A program made the position numbers and the translations under genes. The notes under the pieces were generated by a model. The model was not told the DNA's origin, ran no database searches, and saw only the letters and a list, made by a program, of their open reading frames with translations. Below are positions 44,554 to 53,788 of a DNA stretch of 64,000 nt, piece by piece. The DNA comes from a bacterium (GTDB lineage: Bacteria; UBA8248): NCBI GenBank assembly GCA_022828125.1, contig JAJEJD010000020.1, positions 434,001 through 498,000 of the forward strand. The letters run 5' to 3'. Numbering within the stretch: the first letter of the stretch is position 1; each line of letters begins with the position of its first letter.

Positions 44554-46335
44554 TTACTCACGACTTCGCCCGCCCGGGTCTCTTTTCGAGGGCCACGCGG
44601 CGCCGCCTTCCGCCGGGATTGCTTCTTCGGAATTCTCCGCAGACGATTCGCCGGGAAAATCATCCAGGGGCGATTCGGCGATCGGGACGATTCCCGGGCC
44701 AAGCTCCTCGAAATCATCCTCCCCGGCCGGGCCCGGGCGCGGAGAGGAGCGCCTGCGCCATCCGTCTCTGATGGAAGGCTTCGGCATGGATCGCGCCATT
44801 ATCTCGCGAGCCCCCCTGAGATGAGCGTTCACGGGATTCGAAAAGCTCCGCTTCAATGAAACCATTGCGCGAACCACCTCGCCCGTGAGGCTTTTGGGCC
44901 GGCAGGCATTTCCATTCATGAGAATAGAGAATGCGAGGATTTCCCCGTTTTCGGCGGCCGCATACCCGCTGAAGGCGCGTACGCCGTTCAACACGCCCGT
45001 CTTCACCCGCACCCGGCGCGAATCGACTCCCCGGCGGCGTCTTTTCTTCACCGTGCCGTCCACGCCGAACACAGCCAGCGACGCCATGTACTCCGGCCGC
45101 AGCCTGAAATCGTTGTGCGCCGCTTCGAGCAAAGTCGCCAAAGCGCGCGGCGAGGAGCGGTTCATCCTGCTCAGGCCCGAGCCATCGGCGAGGGCGATCT
45201 CTTTCGCCGAGACGCCGGCGGAGATCAGAAAATCCCGCACGACGCGCAGGCCTTTTTCCGCGGTGCCCGGCGCGCCGTGCGTTTCGGCGCCCATCGTCTT
45301 GAGAACCTGTTCGGCCACGAAATTGTTGCTGAACTTGTTGAGTCCGCTCACCACCTCGCTCAGGGGCGGCGAGAGGTTTCGCGCGAGAAGCTTCGCATCC
45401 GGCGGTGTGGCGGCCCGCCGTATCCCTCCCTTCAAAACGATTCCCTGCTTCTCGAACTCGGCGGCGACTGCCCCGGCGGTGAAGGCGGCCGGGTCCGTGA
45501 CGGGCACCCGGTACGTCCGCATTCTGTTTCCCGCCGGAAACAATCCGCCGATCTGAACGACATCCTTTCCTTTGGATCGCCTGCGCCCGAGCCGGATTTT
45601 CAAGCTCCTGCGCGAGGTCTTCACCTTCGCCCGGAGGCGAAGCGCGCGCGAAGGCGGCTCGAGGTTCACCACGGCGGGCCTGCCGACTCCATCTCCCGGA
45701 GCCACGAGCACGTTTGCGAGACCAAAATTCAGGGACAATGCCCCGTGCGGCGCCAGATAGGGCCGGATGGATCGGCCCACGCGCCACCCCCGCCCATGTT
45801 TCTTATCGTCGAAAAACGTATCGTCCGCCACCAGGTCGCCCTCGATGCGCCTCACCCCGCGCAGCTTGAGGCGGCGAACGAAGTCGCGCATCTTTTCATG
45901 CACGAACAGCGGGTCGCCGTAGCCCTTGAGATAAATGTCGCCCCGCAGGACGCCGCCACGAACCCTGCCCTTCGCATAAAAATCGGTGGCGAAGCGGTAG
46001 TCCGGCCCCAGGCGCGCGAGCGCGGCGGCGGCCGTGAAGAGTTTCACGTTCGACGCAGGAATCCGCTTTGTAGCGGCGTTATGGGAATAAAGCGTCTGCG
46101 CTGTGGAAACCGAGCGAATGTAAAGACCCAGGCGTCCGGGGCGGACGCACTGCCTTTTTACGGCGCGCTTCACCCTGGCCTTGAAGGCGGCCCTGGAAGT
46201 AACGCCTTTTTTCGTTGCACGCCTTTTTTTCGCGGCGGAGGCGTCCGACGCGCTCAAGGCGGTGAGGCACAGAATCATCGCCCAAAGGGAAAGCCTCAAA
46301 AACCGGCCCGTTGAATCCTGCTCCTTTATCCTCAT
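44554..46335 (-). CDS. dacB: PBP4-type D-alanyl-D-alanine carboxypeptidase/endopeptidase (peptidase S13)
   Basis: 593 residues. Signal peptide about 12-35 (LSLWAMILCLTALSASDASA), then a Lys/Arg-rich stretch. S-x-x-K at Ser95-Lys98 (PASNVKLF), S-x-N in KFSNNFVAEQ, K-T-G in VRVKTGVLNGV: complete penicilloyl-serine transferase set. It trims or cleaves peptidoglycan in the periplasm. About 90 residues after the catalytic domain form a low-complexity tail rich in Arg, Pro, Glu and Ser not usual in the family. Follows the selenoprotein gene by 50 bases, probably one unit. Confidence 0.9.
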   Translation of the reverse strand: MRIKEQDSTGRFLRLSLWAMILCLTALSASDASAAKKRRATKKGVTSRAAFKARVKRAVKRQCVRPGRLGLYIRSVSTAQTLYSHNAATKRIPASNVKLFTAAAALARLGPDYRFATDFYAKGRVRGGVLRGDIYLKGYGDPLFVHEKMRDFVRRLKLRGVRRIEGDLVADDTFFDDKKHGRGWRVGRSIRPYLAPHGALSLNFGLANVLVAPGDGVGRPAVVNLEPPSRALRLRAKVKTSRRSLKIRLGRRRSKGKDVVQIGGLFPAGNRMRTYRVPVTDPAAFTAGAVAAEFEKQGIVLKGGIRRAATPPDAKLLARNLSPPLSEVVSGLNKFSNNFVAEQVLKTMGAETHGAPGTAEKGLRVVRDFLISAGVSAKEIALADGSGLSRMNRSSPRALATLLEAAHNDFRLRPEYMASLAVFGVDGTVKKRRRRGVDSRRVRVKTGVLNGVRAFSGYAAAENGEILAFSILMNGNACRPKSLTGEVVRAMVSLKRSFSNPVNAHLRGAREIMARSMPKPSIRDGWRRRSSPRPGPAGEDDFEELGPGIVPIAESPLDDFPGESSAENSEEAIPAEGGAAWPSKRDPGGRSRE

Positions 46336-46385
46336 ATTCGGTTTCCATCACGCTCCGGGCGGGGCGGGAATACCGGGCATCATTC

Positions 46386-46934
46386 TCACAAGAAAGCGAG
46401 GGCCTGCATCACCTGCTGAACCGAGGGGCGGTCGCTGGGGTATTTGCCCACGTGAACGTAGCGAACCACGCCGCTCTTGTCGATGATGATGGTGGCGGGC
46501 CGGGCGATTCCTTCTCTGGGATGCAGCACCCCGAAGTGTTGAATGATTCGCTTCTTCGGGTCCGAAATCAACCGATACCGGATGCCCAACTCCCGCGTCG
46601 TCTTGTTCATTTCAAGCGCATTGTCCGCGCTGATGGCGACGATTTCGGTCTGCAGCCGATGAATTTTTTCGGAAAATCTCTGGAACTCGACGAGTTGCCG
46701 CTGGCAGATCACTCAGAAGTGACCCCGATAGAAGACCATCACGAGGTTCTTTTTGTCCTTGAGTTCGGAGAGCTTGAAGCCCTGTATCTCGAAATCACGC
46801 GCCTCCTCCCCCACCTTGGGACGGTTTTCATCGAAAGGCGCCGCCGCCCCCATGCCCGCACCCACGAGGACGAAAGCGAGCGCCAACACCGCCGGACGCA
46901 TGGTTCGCGCCAAATGATTCCTGCTCCATCTCAT
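46386..46934 (-). CDS. Peroxiredoxin/thioredoxin-like selenoprotein with in-frame TGA (U-x-x-C)
   Basis: One continuous 182-residue protein is interrupted only by a TGA at codon 74. Before it: an exported N-terminus (about 12-33) and ARDFEIQGFKLSEL...NLVMVFYRGHF; after it: VICQRQLVEFQRF and a normal AhpC/TSA remainder (DPKKRIIQHFGVLHP, PATIIIDKSGVVRYVHVGK). Relatives read FYRGxWCPxCxxQL, so the TGA sits exactly on the first redox Cys, giving U-V-I-C. A hairpin with a G-U apical loop follows (see SECIS entry). GGAGG is nine bases before the ATG. Likely a periplasmic or membrane-anchored thiol peroxidase. selA, selB, selC and selD are not in the window. A disabled gene is the alternative but less likely. 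Confidence 0.85.
46684..46696 (-). promoter_or_regulatory. SECIS-like hairpin downstream of the in-frame TGA
   Basis: On the minus strand AACTC-GTC-GAGTT forms a perfect five-base-pair stem with a three-base loop starting with GU, beginning 17 bases after the TGA; the loop starts at +22. A lower helix TCTG/CAGA can pair outside it. Bacterial SECIS elements have this position and a G in the first loop bases. Confidence 0.7.
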
Positions 46935-47062
46935 CGGGAAAAACCTCCAAGCCGTTGAACCGGAAAATCACGCCGAGGCGAATCTTAATCCGCCCGGAGC
47001 GGGCTGTAAACCACGAGGGTGCGCCGCGTTGACGATGGGGCGCAGCGTGTGCGAATCTCCAG

Positions 47063-48643
47063 ATGTCTCCCGCCCGCCGGTATGCTCAGGTGAGAAACAA
47101 ATCGCTTGCTCTCGTGGCCCTCATGCTGGCGTACGCCGCTTTATCCGCCTGCGGGGAGAAGGGTGCAACCAAAGGCGACACCATCGTCGTCGGCATCGGA
47201 ACCAACCCCACGCAACTCGACCCGAGGCTGTCGCAGGACGCCATCTCCTCCAAGGTGCAGCGCTTCATCTTCAGCCGCCTGATATCGAAGGATCACGAGG
47301 GGCGCATCGTCCTGGAACTCGCCGAGAAATGGGAGCGGCCCACGCCCCTCGTCCACCGCTTCGAACTCAGACGCGGGGTGCGGTTCCACAACGGCGAAGC
47401 CCTCACCGCATCGGACGTGAAATACACCTTCGAATCCATTCGAGACCCCTCTCTCGCCTCGCCCAAGGCGGCGGGACTCAAGGAACTCGCGCGCATCGAA
47501 ACGCCCACGCCGCACAGTGTCGTCTTTCACCTCACAGAACCCTCCGCCTCGTTCGCGGAATCGCTGATGGTCGGCATCCTCCCGGAAAGCGCGCGCGAAG
47601 CGGGGAGCCGTTTCGCAGAGAAACCAATCGGAACTGGCCCGTTTCAGTTCGTGGAGTTCGCGCCGGACGTACGAATCGCACTCAAGGCGTTTCCCGGCCA
47701 TTTCGCCGGCAAACCCGCTTACGAGAGCCTCGTCTTCCGGATCCTGCCGGAGGAGACCATCCGCGTCCTGGAACTCGAAAGCGGAGGCGTCGACTTCCTC
47801 CAGAACGCCTTTTCCCCCGATATTCTGCCGCGCTTCATCCAGAACAAGCGGCTCAAGATTCGAAAGCGCCTGGGCACGAACTTCACCTACATCGGCTTCA
47901 ACCTGGAAGACCCGATTCTCTCCAAACTCGAGGTGCGGCGCGCGATCGCCCACGCCATCGACAGACGGCCCATCGTGCGCTTCATCCACAAGGGCCTCGT
48001 CCAGGAGGCGGATAGCCTGCTGCCGCCGGATCACTGGGCGCACATAAAAGGTCTGCCGAGCTATGCGCACCGCCCCGCGTTGGCAATGAAGCTTCTCGAC
48101 GAGGCGGGCTATCCCGACCCTGACGGGCCGGGGCCTGAACCGCGCTTCACGCTCGTCTACAAAACCTCGCAAAACGAGCTGGGCCGCCGCATCGCCACCG
48201 TGTTCGGCCATCAACTCGCCCGAGTGGGAATACAGATGAAAATCCGCTCCTATGAATGGGGCACGTTTTTCGGCGACATCAGAAACGGGAACTTCCAGCT
48301 CTACAGCCTGACGTGGGTCGGCATATCCGACCCCGACATCTACCGCTATATCTTTCACAGCCGCTTCATGCCCCCTGCCGGCTTGAACCGCGGCCGCTAT
48401 AAAAACGCGCGCGTGGATGCGCTCCTGGAAGAGGCCCACCAGTCCGCCGAGCCCGAGATTCGCGCCCGCGCCTACGGCGAGACGCAGCGCATCCTGGGCC
48501 GCGAGCTTCCCTACATCAATCTTTGGCACAGCATGAACGTGGCCGTCTTCGACAAACGCATATCGGGCTACCGGGTATATCCGGATGCGGATTTCATCTC
48601 GCTCGCGAGAGCCACCCTCTCTCCGGCGGCGGGCGACAGATGA
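47063..48643 (+). CDS. Peptide/nickel-type ABC transporter substrate-binding lipoprotein
   Basis: 526 residues, SBP_bac_5 family. Lipoprotein signal: ALVALMLAYAALSAC with the lipidated Cys about residue 30. Typical blocks: GTNPTQLDPRLSQDA, FELRRGVRFHNGEALTASDVKYTFE, GTGPFQFVEF and RRAIAHAIDRRPIV. Could bind peptides, nickel chelates or other solutes. An in-frame GTG nine codons later is a possible start, since neither has a strong binding site. Coupled to the permease genes by ATGA overlap. Confidence 0.9.
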   Translation: MSPARRYAQVRNKSLALVALMLAYAALSACGEKGATKGDTIVVGIGTNPTQLDPRLSQDAISSKVQRFIFSRLISKDHEGRIVLELAEKWERPTPLVHRFELRRGVRFHNGEALTASDVKYTFESIRDPSLASPKAAGLKELARIETPTPHSVVFHLTEPSASFAESLMVGILPESAREAGSRFAEKPIGTGPFQFVEFAPDVRIALKAFPGHFAGKPAYESLVFRILPEETIRVLELESGGVDFLQNAFSPDILPRFIQNKRLKIRKRLGTNFTYIGFNLEDPILSKLEVRRAIAHAIDRRPIVRFIHKGLVQEADSLLPPDHWAHIKGLPSYAHRPALAMKLLDEAGYPDPDGPGPEPRFTLVYKTSQNELGRRIATVFGHQLARVGIQMKIRSYEWGTFFGDIRNGNFQLYSLTWVGISDPDIYRYIFHSRFMPPAGLNRGRYKNARVDALLEEAHQSAEPEIRARAYGETQRILGRELPYINLWHSMNVAVFDKRISGYRVYPDADFISLARATLSPAAGDR

Positions 48644-49560
48644 GAAAGTTCCTCCTAAGACGCATTCTGCTGCTCATCCCCGTGCTGTGGGGGGTGACGA
48701 CGCTCGTCTTCATCGTCACCCAGGTGCTGCCGGGCGACCCGGTGGACCTGATGCTGGGCGAAACCGCCCGCCCCGCCCAGCGCGAACAACTGCGAAAGAC
48801 GCTGGGGCTGGACAGGCCGCTGGGCGTCCAATACGCCGACTACATGGGAGGTCTCCTGCGCGGTGACCTGGGGAATTCGCTCCACCAGAAAAGACCGGTC
48901 TCGGCCATCATCTTCGAGCGCACCTATGCTTCGGCGGAGCTCACGCTCGCCTCGATGGCCGTCGCTTTGCTCATCTCGCTTCCGCTGGGAATCGCCGCCG
49001 CGCGAAGACAGGGCACGGCGCTCGACCTGGGCGCCGGCTTTCTCGCCGTGGCGGGCGCGAGCATGCCCGTCTTCTGGCTCGGGCCGCTGCTCATCATCGT
49101 CTTCTCGATCGGTCTGGGCTGGTTCCCCGTCTCGGGCCGGGAGGGAGCGTTCAGCCTCATCCTCCCCGCGGTGACGCTCGGTGCGGCGCTCTCCCCGATA
49201 CTGATGCGCATGGCGCGATCGAGCCTGCTGGACGTGCTGCCGCAAGACTACATCAGCACGGCGCGCGCGAAGGGCATTTCCGAGAAAAAGGTGCTCTGGC
49301 TCCACGCGCTCAAGAACGCGTGCCTGCCGCTCATCACCATCCTGAGCCTCCAGCTCGGCGCCCTGCTCTCGGGCGCCATCATCACGGAGACCGTCTTCGC
49401 CTGGCCCGGCGTGGGCCGACTGGTGATCCAGGCCATTGCGTCTCGCGACTACCCCCTCGTGCAGGGATGCGTGCTGTTCATCGCCGCCGTCTACGTGAGC
49501 GCGAACTTCCTGGCCGACATCGCCTACGCCTGGCTCGACCCGCGCGTGAGGCTCACATGA
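48640..49560 (+). CDS. Peptide/nickel-type ABC transporter permease (DppB-like)
   Basis: 306 residues, six membrane segments. N-terminal RKFLLRRILLLIPVLWGVTT, the DppB block QVLPGDPVDLMLG and the EAA loop with YISTARAKGISEKKVLWLHALKN. The start overlaps the receptor stop. A longer in-frame reading upstream is antisense-free overlap and was rejected. Confidence 0.92.
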   Translation: MRKFLLRRILLLIPVLWGVTTLVFIVTQVLPGDPVDLMLGETARPAQREQLRKTLGLDRPLGVQYADYMGGLLRGDLGNSLHQKRPVSAIIFERTYASAELTLASMAVALLISLPLGIAAARRQGTALDLGAGFLAVAGASMPVFWLGPLLIIVFSIGLGWFPVSGREGAFSLILPAVTLGAALSPILMRMARSSLLDVLPQDYISTARAKGISEKKVLWLHALKNACLPLITILSLQLGALLSGAIITETVFAWPGVGRLVIQAIASRDYPLVQGCVLFIAAVYVSANFLADIAYAWLDPRVRLT

Positions 49561-50366
49561 GGCGCAGCCTGTCCATCTATCTGGGCGGGGGCATCATCAC
49601 CCTCTTGCTGGCCGCCACCCTGGCCGCCCCCCTCCTCTCGCCCCAAAACCCCTATGAGATGGAGCTGGCGCAAGGCCTTTCGGCTCCCGAGGCGGCGCAC
49701 CCCTTCGGGCGTGACAAGCTCGGCCGCGACATCCTGAGCCGCGTCCTGCACGGCGGGAGAACCTCGCTCACGGTGGGCTTCGCCGCCGTGTCGGTATCCG
49801 TTCTCCTGGGCGTCATCATCGGAGGAATCGCGGGCTATCTCGGCGGGGTGTGGGACGAGGCGATCATGCGCGTCACCGACGTGTTCCTGGCATTTCCCGG
49901 CATCCTGCTCGCCATCGCGCTCATGTCCGTGCTCGCGCCGAGTCTTTGGAACATCGTCATATCACTCTCGGTGTTTGGATGGGTGGGCTACGCGCGCCTC
50001 GTCCGCGCGCAGGTGCTGGCGCTGCGCGAGCGCGAATTCGTGACCGCCGCCCTGGCCGCGGGCGCCACGCCCGGGCGAATCCTCACCCGCCACCTGCTCG
50101 CGAACGTCATCTCGCCGGTCATCGTGGAGGCGAGCATCGGCATGGCGGGGGCGATTCTCGCCGAATCGGGGCTGTCGTTCCTGGGGCTGGGGATTCAGCC
50201 GCCCGAGCCGAGCTGGGGGGCGATGCTGGCCGAGGGACGAGATTTTCTGCTCGTCGCCCCGCATCTGACGATTTATCCGGGAATCGCCATCGCCTTAACC
50301 GTCATGGGCCTGAACGTCCTGGGCGACGGGCTGAGAGACCTGCTCGACCCGACTCAGAAGAGATAA
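49557..50366 (+). CDS. Peptide/nickel-type ABC transporter permease (DppC-like)
   Basis: 269 residues, DppC fold: HPFGRDKLGRDILSRVLHGGRTS near the N-terminus and EAA loop FVTAALAAGATPGRILTRHLL. Overlaps the upstream permease stop (ATGA). No ATPase (DppD/DppF) genes follow; the next gene is convergent and overlaps by 13 bases. The transporter must borrow ATPases encoded elsewhere. Confidence 0.92.
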   Translation: MRRSLSIYLGGGIITLLLAATLAAPLLSPQNPYEMELAQGLSAPEAAHPFGRDKLGRDILSRVLHGGRTSLTVGFAAVSVSVLLGVIIGGIAGYLGGVWDEAIMRVTDVFLAFPGILLAIALMSVLAPSLWNIVISLSVFGWVGYARLVRAQVLALREREFVTAALAAGATPGRILTRHLLANVISPVIVEASIGMAGAILAESGLSFLGLGIQPPEPSWGAMLAEGRDFLLVAPHLTIYPGIAIALTVMGLNVLGDGLRDLLDPTQKR

Positions 50367-50821
50367 AGGAAATACCAGCGCTTCTTCTTCGCGGGCTCTT
50401 TCTTCTTCACTTCGGGGGGAGCTTCCTGCTTGGGCGCAGGCCCCTCGCCTTTCTCTCTTTTCAGGCGGGGCGTGGGCTTCGGCTTGGGTATCCTGGCGAT
50501 GTCGACCAAAGCGCCGTGCGGAAATTTCGTGCTGCGCAACTCTTCTTTGAAAAACGTCTCGGGACGAACGAGGTGGCACGCGAGGCACCGGGTGGCGGCG
50601 CGCAGCGGACTCTTTTCGTCATAGCGAAGCTGTTGCTTCTCGACGTGGGGGTCCGCCTGGAAACTCGCGTGCAGATGACAGCTTTGGCAGTAGGACGTGA
50701 CGACCACGTTCTCCTCCACCTGGGGAAGAGAGCCGCGCACGGCCCTCTCGATGGGCTTGCGCTGACAGGCGGAAACAAGCAACAGACAGACCGCCAGAGC
50801 CATCAGCCATACGTTCTTCAT
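50354..50821 (-). CDS. Dihaem c-type cytochrome lipoprotein
   Basis: 155 residues. Lipobox LLLVSAC with Cys19, then two haem-binding C-x-x-C-H motifs: CQSCH (45-49) and CLACH (79-83). Extra His residues (HLHASFQADPH) could be distal ligands. After residue 112 the chain is a Lys/Pro/Glu-rich tail. Probably anchored to a membrane and facing the periplasm, passing electrons to or from an unknown partner. It resembles NapB/NrfH-like small multihaem proteins in spacing only loosely. The 3' end overlaps the permease gene. Confidence 0.8.
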   Translation of the reverse strand: MKNVWLMALAVCLLLVSACQRKPIERAVRGSLPQVEENVVVTSYCQSCHLHASFQADPHVEKQQLRYDEKSPLRAATRCLACHLVRPETFFKEELRSTKFPHGALVDIARIPKPKPTPRLKREKGEGPAPKQEAPPEVKKKEPAKKKRWYFLYLF

Positions 50822-50923
50822 CCAGCCGCTCCGAAAATTTTCATCCCGAATCTTGGCGCCTCGTCCTGCACATGAGCGCGCAGTATACGAACTGCGCCTT
50901 CGCGCCGCAACGAAGCCGCGCCC

Positions 50924-51337
50924 TCAGGCGCCTCCCCTGCGCTCGGCCACAGTTTCACGCACATAGGCGACGATGTCCTCCATCGTCGCTCCGGGGGTGA
51001 AAATCTCGTCCACCCCATTTTCCTTGAGGAAGGGAATGTCGTCATCCGGCACGATGCCGCCGCCAAAGAGCAGGACGTCGTCCATGCCGTGCCCGTCGAG
51101 CAATTCACGGATTCTGGGAAAAAGATGGTTGTGCGCGCCCGAAAGTATCGAGAGGCCCACGCAGTCGACGTCCTCCTGCATGGCGGTCGAGGCGATCTGC
51201 TCGGGCGTCTGGCGGATGCCGGTGTAGATGACCTCCATGCCGGCGTCCCGGAGCGCGCGCGCAACCACCTTGGCGCCCCTGTCGTGACCGTCGAGGCCCG
51301 GCTTGCCCACCAGCACCCGAATTTTTCTCTCGTTCAT
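50924..51337 (-). CDS. B12-binding domain protein (methylmalonyl-CoA mutase small/C-terminal type)
   Basis: 137 residues from an ATG with AGGAGG. Base-off cobalamin motif D-x-H-x2-G in [12 protein letters not shown] with the lower-ligand His, then [13 protein letters not shown] and [12 protein letters not shown]. It is a stand-alone C-terminal domain of acyl-CoA mutases (McmA2-like); the catalytic large subunit is not beside it. Could pair with a distant mutase for propionyl-CoA or isobutyryl-CoA metabolism, consistent with the acyl-CoA genes elsewhere. Divergent from the Emo-like gene. Confidence is high for fold, lower for partner. Confidence 0.88.
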   Translation of the reverse strand: MNERKIRVLVGKPGLDGHDRGAKVVARALRDAGMEVIYTGIRQTPEQIASTAMQEDVDCVGLSILSGAHNHLFPRIRELLDGHGMDDVLLFGGGIVPDDDIPFLKENGVDEIFTPGATMEDIVAYVRETVAERRGGA

Positions 51338-51508
51338 CCGCCGCCTCCTTCTCGATGTGCTCCTGAAGGTCCCAGGAATGATTATCAAGTAAAGAAGACC
51401 ATGATTCAAATGAACTCCGGAGTGTATCGACTTTTCACCTGAGTTTTCGTAACCTCAAGAAATCAGAAACAAATGACAATGCGCCAGATCGCCCCACAGG
51501 AATCTTAC

Positions 51509-53545
51509 ATGACGCCCACCCGGGAAATTTACTGGAACATCGTCCTAGGCCCCCTTGTATATCTTTTCGCCGCGGCGGCTATCGGCGTGATGTCCTACGG
51601 CATCTATCAGCGCGTGCGCCTGTGGCGCCTGGGAGGCGGCGAACTCAGAACCGATAATCCGGCGAAGCGACTCTGGGGCGTCGTGGACGAGCTGGTGCTC
51701 CACCGGCGGATGCTGCGGGACACCTACCCCGGCCTCATGCACCTGTTCATCTTCTACGGCTTTTTCGCCGAACTCATCGCCACCTCGATGATTGCCGTTC
51801 AGGAGTGGACGGGAATCCACTACCTCAAGGGAAACCTCTACCTGGGCTACTCGCTTTTGAGCGACGGCTTCGGGCTGCTTGGCATCGTCGGCATCGTGAT
51901 GGCCCTGTGGCGGCGAATTGTGGTGAAGCCCGAGCGCATGAACTCCGTGCTGGACGACTATCTGGCGCTCTGGCTGCTCCTGCTCGTCTTCGTGCAGGGC
52001 TTCGTCGTGGAGGGGCTGCGCATCGCGGCGACGGAACTACGGGACAACCCCTCCCTGGCCCCGTGGTCTCCGGGCGGCTATGCGGTCGCCCTGACCCTCC
52101 AGGGGTTGAGCGTCGAGACGCTCCGGTTCCTCCACCGCATCAACTGGTGGTTCCACGCGATTTCCGCGTTCGTGCTGCTCGGTTACATGGGCTTCGGCAA
52201 ATTCAACCACATCTGGTACGGCCTGTTGAACATGTTCTGCAGAAATCTCGACCCCAGCGGCAAGCTGAGCTTCATCGACATCGAAGCGACGATGGAAGCG
52301 GACCCCGAGGCCATCGAAACCCTGGGCGTGGAGAAGATCGAGGGATACACCTGGAAGAACCTGCTCGATCTGGACGCGTGCACGAACTGCGGGCGCTGCC
52401 AGGACGTCTGCCCCGCCTACATGAGCGGCGTGCCGCTCAGCCCCAAGAAGCTGATTCAGGACATGAAGGCGCATCTGAGCGAGGCGGGACCTGCGGCGCT
52501 TGCGGAAAACGGCGAGGCAAGCGAGAGGCCGCCCCTGTTCGGCGAGCCGGCCGACAATCCGGCTGTCCTGGAAGAAGAACTCTGGGGCTGCCGCACCTGC
52601 GGGGCCTGCCAGCAGGAATGCCCCGTCTTCATCGAGCACATCCCCAAGATGGTGGACATGCGCCGCTACCTGGTGATGATGGAATCGAAGACGAGCGAGG
52701 ACGCGCGCCAGTTCCTGAAGTCGATGGACGAGCGGCTCCACCCCTGGGTGGGCGCGCAGCACAACCGCGAGGAGTGGTACGAGGGGCTCGACGTGAAGGT
52801 CCTCGCCAGCGGCGGGAAGGCGGAATACCTCTACTGGGTGGGCTGTACGGGCTCGATGATCGACCGCAACATCGAGGTATCGAGGGCGATGGTGAAGATT
52901 CTTAATGCCGCGGGCGTGGACTTCGCCATCCTGGGCGCGGAGGAGGTCTGCACGGGCGACCCGGCCCGGCGCGTCGGGGGCGAGTTCACCTTCCAGATGT
53001 GCGCGAAGCAGAACATCGAGACGCTGAACGGCTACGAGGTGGAGAAAATCATCACCACCTGCCCCCATTGCTTCAACACGTACAAGAACGAATACCCCGA
53101 CTTCGGGGGAAACTACGAGGTGGTGCACCACACGCAGCTCATCGCGGAGTTGATAAAATCAAGAAAGCTCAAGCTCAAGAAGTCGCTCGGCTCCCTCACC
53201 TATCACGACCCCTGCTACCTGGGCCGCCACAACGGCGTGTACGACGCCCCGCGCGAGGTTTTACACCAGATATCGGACGGCGGCTTCACCGAACTCGCGC
53301 GCAACCGCTCGCGCTCGCTGTGCTGCGGCGCAGGCGGCGGCTACGCCTGGATGGACGACGAGCCCCAAAAGCGCATCAACCACGAGCGTCTCGAGGACGT
53401 GAAGGCCTGCGGCGCCGAAACAGCCGCCGTGTCGTGTCCTTTCTGCATGCAGATGTTCGATGACGCGCTCAAGGCGCTCGACCCGGAGAAGAACATCCGC
53501 GCCGCCGACATCGCCGAACTCGTCGCCGAGGCGATTGAGGAATAG
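51509..53545 (+). CDS. Membrane-bound Fe-S oxidoreductase, Emo/HdrD-like (ETF:menaquinone oxidoreductase type)
   Basis: 678 residues. Start chosen for AGGA seven bases upstream; an ATG 12 codons earlier is possible. Residues 1-240 hold about five membrane helices of the NarI-like haem b type. Then two 4Fe-4S motifs, C291-x2-C-x2-C-x3-C301-P and C361-x2-C-x2-C-x3-C371-P, and two CCG domains: Cys446, Cys481, CPHC (518-521), and Cys569, CC (605-606), CPFC (643-646). This order matches the membrane partner that accepts electrons from ETF during acyl-CoA oxidation and reduces menaquinone. ETF genes are not adjacent. Confidence 0.85.
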   Translation: MTPTREIYWNIVLGPLVYLFAAAAIGVMSYGIYQRVRLWRLGGGELRTDNPAKRLWGVVDELVLHRRMLRDTYPGLMHLFIFYGFFAELIATSMIAVQEWTGIHYLKGNLYLGYSLLSDGFGLLGIVGIVMALWRRIVVKPERMNSVLDDYLALWLLLLVFVQGFVVEGLRIAATELRDNPSLAPWSPGGYAVALTLQGLSVETLRFLHRINWWFHAISAFVLLGYMGFGKFNHIWYGLLNMFCRNLDPSGKLSFIDIEATMEADPEAIETLGVEKIEGYTWKNLLDLDACTNCGRCQDVCPAYMSGVPLSPKKLIQDMKAHLSEAGPAALAENGEASERPPLFGEPADNPAVLEEELWGCRTCGACQQECPVFIEHIPKMVDMRRYLVMMESKTSEDARQFLKSMDERLHPWVGAQHNREEWYEGLDVKVLASGGKAEYLYWVGCTGSMIDRNIEVSRAMVKILNAAGVDFAILGAEEVCTGDPARRVGGEFTFQMCAKQNIETLNGYEVEKIITTCPHCFNTYKNEYPDFGGNYEVVHHTQLIAELIKSRKLKLKKSLGSLTYHDPCYLGRHNGVYDAPREVLHQISDGGFTELARNRSRSLCCGAGGGYAWMDDEPQKRINHERLEDVKACGAETAAVSCPFCMQMFDDALKALDPEKNIRAADIAELVAEAIEE

Positions 53546-53575
53546 TAAGCCGCGTAATATCCCTGCCTTTCGGAT

Positions 53576-53605
53576 GCGGCGTCGGCCGCCGGTTTTCGGG
53601 TTTTT
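53576..53605 (+). terminator. Probable terminator after the Emo-like gene
   Basis: GCGGC-GTCG-GCCGC hairpin 30 bases after the stop, followed by CGG, TTTT, CGGG and TTTTT. The T-rich tract is interrupted, so strength is uncertain. Confidence 0.45.
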
Positions 53606-53788
53606 CGATTCTGCTGCTCATTTTCGTGGCGGGGTCCGTAACTTCAGCGATGAAGTCCTTAATTTATTGCAATGTAAAGTAAAGGCGAAGATAATGATTT
53701 CATACAGCGACGCAATCATATCGAGGCAGTGTTTACGTTCGCCTTGCACCATGGCGACCTCTCCCGTACGGGATATGGGAGGTGCCGT

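Noticed and set aside
46386-46934. Peroxiredoxin pseudogene split by a nonsense mutation
   Set aside because: The TGA falls exactly on the redox Cys position, both halves are otherwise intact with no frameshift, and a correctly placed hairpin follows.
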